Assembly: GCA_964348185.1 (NCBI GenBank)
Contig: CAYGBW010000184.1
Location: 1-10,342 of the forward strand
Source of the DNA: CAYGBW01 sp964348185
Lineage (GTDB): Bacteria > Desulfobacterota > BSN033 > WVXP01
Direction: 5' to 3'
Length of the DNA stretch: 10,342 nucleotides
Shown: one piece after another, positions 6,981-10,342 of the stretch
How the letters are laid out: each line of letters starts with the position of its first letter
How positions within the stretch are numbered: the first letter of the stretch is position 1
The notes under the pieces: model-generated
Told to the model about the DNA's origin: nothing
The model's input: the letters and a program-made list of their open reading frames with translations, nothing else
The model's database searches: none
Translations under genes and position numbers: made by a program

Positions 6981-7053
6981 TCGCTGTGTTCAGCACATTG
7001 TGACGGAGACATAGGAAAACGTTGGACCCAGATTCAAAAAGGAGATGTGTCGG

Positions 7054-7524
7054 ATGATCTTTAGAACCCCCACCCGCTATTTCATCGTCGCAGGGTCCTC
7101 CTCGGGTTATACGCCGTTGAACGCGTTCGATGGGGCACTGCTGAATGCAGGTATTGGGAATACGAATATCGTTAAAATATCAAGCATTATTCCTCCTGGA
7201 TCTCAGCGAATTGAACCGGTGAAACTCCCCATGGGCGTTTTGATTCCCTCGGCCTATGCTTCTATCAGTAGCGAGATACCGGGCGAGATTATTTCCGCTG
7301 CCGTGGCGGTGGGTTGCCCAAAGGATTCCAGGCAGCCGGGGCTGATCATGGAATATTCGGCTCGAGGGCACAAAGAAGATATCGAAGAGATCGCCAGGAA
7401 TATGGCTCGCGAGGGGATGGCGTATCGAAACCTGGAGATTGCCCGTATCGAGTCGATTTCTGCCGAGCACAAGGTGAAGACCATCGCTGTGGCTCTGGCT
7501 GCCGTTGTTCTGTGGGATGAGTAA
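7054..7524 (+). CDS. pdaD: Pyruvoyl-dependent arginine decarboxylase
   Basis: A 156-residue proenzyme of the PvlArgDC family, which decarboxylates arginine to agmatine with a self-generated pyruvoyl cofactor. NAFDGALLNAGIGNTNIVKI is followed by SSIIPP; in the Methanocaldococcus jannaschii enzyme the homologous Ser-Ser bond is cleaved and the second serine becomes the pyruvoyl group. Here these are S43-S44, giving a short beta and a longer alpha chain. GLIMEY supplies the conserved glutamate (E100), and KLPMGVLIPSAY, IPGEIISAA, RIESI and the C-terminal LAAVVLW also match the family. I start at the ATG at 7054 because AAAAAGGAG (7036-7044) is spaced 9 bases from it; the ATG at 7045 abuts that site directly and would add MCR. 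Ser-Ser and Glu are all present, so the enzyme should self-process. It is the first gene of the polyamine set. It has a strong upstream promoter and a hairpin soon after its stop. Confidence 0.95.
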   Translation: MIFRTPTRYFIVAGSSSGYTPLNAFDGALLNAGIGNTNIVKISSIIPPGSQRIEPVKLPMGVLIPSAYASISSEIPGEIISAAVAVGCPKDSRQPGLIMEYSARGHKEDIEEIARNMAREGMAYRNLEIARIESISAEHKVKTIAVALAAVVLWDE

Positions 7525-7539
7525 AGAAGCCATGCCCCA

Positions 7540-7564
7540 AGGACGTGACTTTGACGTCCTCTTT
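7540..7564 (+). terminator. Probable intrinsic terminator after the arginine decarboxylase
   Basis: AGGACGT (7540-7546) and ACGTCCT (7554-7560) form a perfect 7-bp stem with a GACTTTG loop, followed by CTTTAAT. It begins 16 bases past the decarboxylase stop. The U-tract is short, so termination may be partial. If it works, the ureohydrolase needs its own promoter or depends on readthrough. Confidence 0.5.
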
Positions 7565-7604
7565 AATAGGGGTTACATTTCCGCTGCTTGTTTCGACTTG
7601 TTGC

Positions 7605-7644
7605 TGGAGTGATGGAGTAGGGGAGTACTGGAGTGTTGGAATTG
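7605..7644 (+). repeat. Tandem 8-bp TGGAGTNN array (5 units), left arm
   Basis: Five consecutive 8-bp units begin at 7605: TGGAGTGA, TGGAGTAG, GGGAGTAC, TGGAGTGT and TGGAATTG. The last is degenerate. The same unit occurs in the opposite orientation at 7766-7789, so the two arrays form an inverted pair around 121 bp. Such TGGAGT-type strings are, to my knowledge, a recurring intergenic repeat in environmental bacterial genomes. Confidence 0.8.
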
Positions 7645-7765
7645 AGGATTTCACTGGCGCCTTTAGTGAAGCCCCCCGCGTCAAGGCGAGTGGGGCAGAA
7701 AACAGAGAATAATGCAATCCGCTATATTCTTCTCTATTAAAATTGGATCTTTCTGTCCGGTTTCA
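7645..7765. other. Interior of the TGGAGT inverted pair, no gene
   Basis: This 121-bp interior contains a TTCACT/AGTGAA hairpin (7650-7670) and a GC-rich GCCCC...GGGGC pairing (about 7671-7696). An AT-rich stretch with TATATT (7723-7728) could serve as a -10 but has no matching -35. I see no coding sequence here. Confidence 0.4.
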
Positions 7766-7789
7766 GTACTCCATTACTCCAACACTCCT
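7766..7789 (-). repeat. Tandem 8-bp TGGAGTNN array (3 units), right arm, inverted
   Basis: On the + strand the units read GTACTCCA, TTACTCCA and ACACTCCT, which are TGGAGTNN units on the minus strand. They mirror the five-unit array at 7605-7644. The arms differ in copy number, and only a 77-bp stretch separates the array from the earliest possible ureohydrolase start. Confidence 0.75.
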
Positions 7790-7866
7790 AGGGACTATTA
7801 GAGGCAAAGTCAATCTCGCCAAGGGCTGGACTGACCACGCCCTAAGGACATGGCTCTATAAATTGT

Positions 7867-8760
7867 TTGGCAAACCTCTGGTGTTTTTGGGTGGAGGCTG
7901 TGTTTAGGAGAGAAGCCTTCTGGCAGAATCGTTTTATTGCTGCCGATCATGATTATGAAGGGAGCAGGATTGTGTTCGTGGGACTGCCCTTTGACGGAAC
8001 TGCGTCCTTTAGGCCTGGCTCCCGGTTCGGACCCAATGCGATCAGAGAGGCATCGTGGGGAATTGAGACTTACAGCCCCAGAGTGAAACGGGACCTCCAC
8101 GACCTCAAGATGGCTGACCTGGGAAACCTGGAGCTTCCCTTTGGAAATCCAGTCCCCGCCCTCAAAAAGATCCGCCATGTCATCCGACCCCTGACCGAGG
8201 GAAAGAAGTTCCCTGTGGTCCTCGGAGGTGAGCATCTCGTCTCTCTCCCTGTGGTTCAGGAACTCCATCGAACCTTTCCCGGCCTCGGTGTTATCTACCT
8301 GGATGCCCACGCCGATCTTCGGGATGAGTATATGGGGGAGACCCACTCTCATGCCACGGTTGCCAGAAGAATCCTCGATGTTGTGGGAGAGGGAAATCTC
8401 TTCCAGGCCGGTGTCCGTTCAGGGACGAGAGAGGAGTTCGAGATCCGAGGGGTTGAGAGAATCAGGCTTCCTGGAGAGGAAACGCTGGCTTCGTATGAAC
8501 CCGTGTTGAGTCAACGGCCCCTTTACGTCACCTGCGACCTGGATGTCTTTGACCCGAGTTCTCTCCCCGGGGCGAGCGCACCCGAGCCCGGGGGGCTCAC
8601 CTTCGACCAGATGATCGCTTTCATGATGCAATTGAGTCGGTTTCAGGTTGTCGGGTTTGATGTGGTCGAACTCACCCCGGATTACGACCCTTCGCGTGTG
8701 TCGGCTATCACGGCTTCCATCCTGGTCCGAGAAATGATCCTTCTCTTCTGTCGACGGTGA
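7867..8760 (+). CDS. speB: Agmatinase-family ureohydrolase (SpeB-like)
   Basis: A ureohydrolase of up to 297 residues, a dinuclear-manganese family that releases urea from guanidino compounds. Counting from the TTG at 7867, metal-binding segments are GGEHLVSLP (H123), DAHADLR (D146, H148, D150) and TCDLDVFDP (D224, D226), so all expected ligands are present. PFDGTASFRPGSRFGPNAIRE near the N-terminus is characteristic of bacterial agmatinases. The start is uncertain: no ATG lies near the N-terminus, the TTG at 7867 has no ribosome site, and GTG codons at 7891 and 7900 are alternatives, the latter with GGAGG only 2 bases away. Homology begins close to FIAADHDYEG, which favours the shorter forms. 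Between an arginine decarboxylase and an aminopropyltransferase it should act on agmatine (giving putrescine) or, as in Thermus, on N1-aminopropylagmatine (giving spermidine). Confidence 0.9.
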   Translation: MANLWCFWVEAVFRREAFWQNRFIAADHDYEGSRIVFVGLPFDGTASFRPGSRFGPNAIREASWGIETYSPRVKRDLHDLKMADLGNLELPFGNPVPALKKIRHVIRPLTEGKKFPVVLGGEHLVSLPVVQELHRTFPGLGVIYLDAHADLRDEYMGETHSHATVARRILDVVGEGNLFQAGVRSGTREEFEIRGVERIRLPGEETLASYEPVLSQRPLYVTCDLDVFDPSSLPGASAPEPGGLTFDQMIAFMMQLSRFQVVGFDVVELTPDYDPSRVSAITASILVREMILLFCRR

Positions 8761-8928
8761 AGCAAACCCTTCTCTTTTCTCCTCCTCACCCCTAGCCTGC
8801 CCGTCAGGATCTCGCCTTCCTCATCCAGCACCCCAAGTGAATCCGAGAGGGCCAGGCATTGACATTGAAATTCTACGAGACTCAGGATAGATTAGATCGT
8901 CTCCCCTAGCCAAAGGAAGGAATAGGGA
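8761..8928. other. Spacer upstream of the aminopropyltransferase
   Basis: This 168-bp spacer holds a TTGACA (8859-8864) without a convincing -10 at normal spacing; GATAGA (8886-8891) is 21 bases away. The strong ribosome binding site AGGAAGGA (8914-8921) lies 7 bases before the downstream ATG. The long spacer means the downstream gene might have its own promoter. Confidence 0.4.
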
Positions 8929-9816
8929 ATGGAAGAGAAAAAGGGAATGGATCTGTGGTTTACCGAAATGCAGTCAGAGGATGTTTGCCTCTCCCTCAGG
9001 GTCTCAGGCACACCCTTTCATGGACAGAGCCCCTACCAGACCATTGACGTGATTGAGAATCCTCAGTTCGGACGGGTGTTGATTCATGACGGACTCATCA
9101 TGCTCGCGAAGAACAACCAGTATATCTACAGCGAAATGATCAGCCATGTCCCCCTTTTCACGCATCCCCATCCAGAAAAGGTCCTGATCGTCGGAGGAGG
9201 AGATGGGGGAACCCTCCGGGAGGTGCTCAGACATCCGGAAGTCAAGAAAGTAGACGTGGTGGAGATTGATGCGATGGTGGTGGAGACGGCCAAAAGATAC
9301 TTTCCGGAAATTGCCGAGCCATTTGGGAACCCCAAGGTAAACCTGAGGTTCGAAGATGGGGCCCGATTTGTGGAATCGGTCCGAAACCACTACGATGTGG
9401 CCATCATCGATTCGACGGATCCAATCGGGTTTGCAGCCGCGCTCTTCCAGGGTTCCTTTTTTGAGAACCTTCGCGGGGCCTTGAGAGAGGACGGGCTTTG
9501 CTCAGCCCAGTGCGAATCCCCCTTCTTCCATGAATCCACGATCCGGGAGACGGTCTCCTCTCTGAGAAAGCTATTCCCCACGGTCAAGCTCTATCTGGCC
9601 CACATTCCTGTCTATCCGGGCGGAATGTGGGCCTTTGCTTTGGCTTCGAAAACCTTTGACCCGGAGAGCGACTTCCGACAGAACACTTATGACGAACTCC
9701 ACCTTTCGCTTCAGTATTACAACGACCGGGTTCACCGTGGCGCCTTCTGTTTGCCCACATTTGTCAAGCAGATGGTCGGGACCGTTGAAGGGTCTTCTCC
9801 CCCAGATTCACGTTGA
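8929..9816 (+). CDS. speE: Spermidine synthase / polyamine aminopropyltransferase
   Basis: A 295-residue aminopropyltransferase that moves the aminopropyl group of decarboxylated S-adenosylmethionine to an amine. An N-terminal beta domain with SPYQTIDVIENPQFGRVLIHDG (34-55) precedes a Rossmann methyltransferase-like domain with VGGGDGGTLREVLRH (88-102), VVEIDAMVVETAKRYFP (110-126), EDGARF (142-147) and the active-site DSTDPIG (161-167), with the catalytic aspartates D161 and D164. It is complete, with AGGAAGGA 7 bases upstream of the ATG. Two positions depart from the usual pattern: F168 replaces the proline of DPxGPA, and S68 replaces the histidine of YHEM near the amine site. The acceptor may be putrescine (spermidine synthase) or agmatine (N1-aminopropylagmatine synthase); sequence motifs alone do not decide. 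It precedes BpsA by 86 bases on the same strand. Confidence 0.94.
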   Translation: MEEKKGMDLWFTEMQSEDVCLSLRVSGTPFHGQSPYQTIDVIENPQFGRVLIHDGLIMLAKNNQYIYSEMISHVPLFTHPHPEKVLIVGGGDGGTLREVLRHPEVKKVDVVEIDAMVVETAKRYFPEIAEPFGNPKVNLRFEDGARFVESVRNHYDVAIIDSTDPIGFAAALFQGSFFENLRGALREDGLCSAQCESPFFHESTIRETVSSLRKLFPTVKLYLAHIPVYPGGMWAFALASKTFDPESDFRQNTYDELHLSLQYYNDRVHRGAFCLPTFVKQMVGTVEGSSPPDSR

Positions 9817-9902
9817 CCCCTGTGTGCTCGTCTGAAGGGAGAATCCCCTTTCCAGAAGGATGGCCTTCACGGGGAGCCTTCACTGCCGGCTGGACAGGCA
9901 AA

Positions 9903-10342
9903 ATGGAGAGGACGGAATATCAGATTCTCAGGGCCCTTGAAAAGAGGCCGATGTCGTTCTGGTCGCTTGTCCGCTCCCAGGATGCTCCCCTGTCCGACTT
10001 GACCCGGACGGTTGGCCTCCTCCTTGCCGAGAAGCGGATCATTTTTGACGAGGAGAGTCGAACCTTCTCTCTCGGAAATCCGTCAGGGGTTCTACACGAA
10101 AGGATCCGATCTTGCCCCCCCTGTCAGGGGAAAGGGTTCATCCTCGAAGGTCGGTTCAAGGAGGCCCTGGATCGCTTTGTCCAGCTCACAACCGATCGCC
10201 CCCCACCGATCCTCGAATACAACCAAGGCATCATCGAGCCGAGGGACCTCGCGGTGAAATCCTCGTTTATGTATCAGCGGGGTGACCTGGAGGGTCGGTC
10301 GATCCTTCTCCTCGGGGATGACGACCTCTTCAGCCTCGTTCG
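9903..10342 (+). CDS. bpsA: N4-bis(aminopropyl)spermidine synthase BpsA, N-terminal part
   Basis: The first 146 codons of a gene running off the window. BpsA adds two aminopropyl groups to the central nitrogen of spermidine, making a branched polyamine. It is known from Thermococcus kodakarensis and other thermophilic archaea and bacteria. Residues 1-62 form a winged-helix-like domain. They are followed by CPPCQGKG (C71, C74), then TTDRPPP (96-102), YNQG (106-109) and the signature GDLEGRSILLLGDDDL (127-142), whose GDDD contains the catalytic aspartate region reported for the archaeal enzyme. The match to the archaeal protein, as I remember it, runs through all of these. The ATG at 9903 covers the whole winged-helix region, but its ribosome site is weak (AGG 4 bases upstream). 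The frame is open further back to GTG 9822 and TTG 9813. DQ at the archaeal Y/FDQ position is NQ here. Confidence 0.9.
   Translation, partial: MERTEYQILRALEKRPMSFWSLVRSQDAPLSDLTRTVGLLLAEKRIIFDEESRTFSLGNPSGVLHERIRSCPPCQGKGFILEGRFKEALDRFVQLTTDRPPPILEYNQGIIEPRDLAVKSSFMYQRGDLEGRSILLLGDDDLFSLV

Noticed and set aside
7605..7789. The TGGAGTNN arrays as a CRISPR array.
   Set aside because: The units are 8 bp and adjacent with no unique spacers, and the second array is inverted.
8859..8891. TTGACA before the aminopropyltransferase as a full promoter.
   Set aside because: The best -10 candidate, GATAGA, is 21 bases away, well outside the usual spacing.

Overview
This window looks like bacterial chromosome, probably from an anaerobic and possibly thermophilic or deep-branching lineage. 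The clues are Shine-Dalgarno sequences ahead of most starts, one sigma-70-type promoter (TTGACA-N17-TAGTAT), a tungsten-type aldehyde:ferredoxin oxidoreductase, a uroporphyrinogen-decarboxylase-superfamily protein, and a polyamine cluster mixing genes best known from archaea (pyruvoyl arginine decarboxylase, BpsA) with bacterial-style expression signals. A Desulfobacterota-like anaerobe is my best guess. It is an inference from gene content; no marker gene is present.

Layout: bases 1-132 hold the last 43 codons of a + strand gene that resembles the C-terminus of DUF4301 proteins. A 295-bp gap follows. Three genes then lie on the minus strand: an acyl-CoA synthetase (428-1984), a class III PLP aminotransferase (2391-3689) and an aldehyde:ferredoxin oxidoreductase (4014-5774). 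They are separated by 406-bp and 324-bp gaps that contain inverted-repeat elements. After a divergent spacer (5775-6000) the + strand carries a URO-D-superfamily protein (6001-6918), pyruvoyl-dependent arginine decarboxylase (7054-7524), an agmatinase-family ureohydrolase (start uncertain, ends 8760), spermidine synthase/aminopropyltransferase (8929-9816) and the first 146 codons of an N4-bis(aminopropyl)spermidine synthase BpsA (9903 to the window edge).

The right half reads as a nearly complete route from arginine to branched polyamines: arginine -> agmatine (pyruvoyl decarboxylase) -> putrescine, or via N1-aminopropylagmatine -> spermidine (ureohydrolase plus aminopropyltransferase) -> branched N4-bis(aminopropyl)spermidine (BpsA). 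The aminopropyl donor enzyme (SpeD) is not in the window. The left half could form an anaerobic amine/omega-amino-acid oxidation route: a transaminase makes an aldehyde, AOR makes the acid, and the ligase makes the acyl-CoA. That link is inferred only from adjacency.

The most unusual non-coding structure is at 2123-2345. Two oppositely oriented units each have a CGCAGAGG..CAGAGA box followed by a perfect 14-bp hairpin with the same 7-nt loop (TGAGAGG). Their stems differ by matched substitutions, and a third hairpin lies between them. Two other large gaps (3690-4013 and 7525-7866) hold different inverted-pair repeats, one of them built from 8-bp TGGAGTNN units. The three gaps therefore appear to be landing sites for three separate repeat families.
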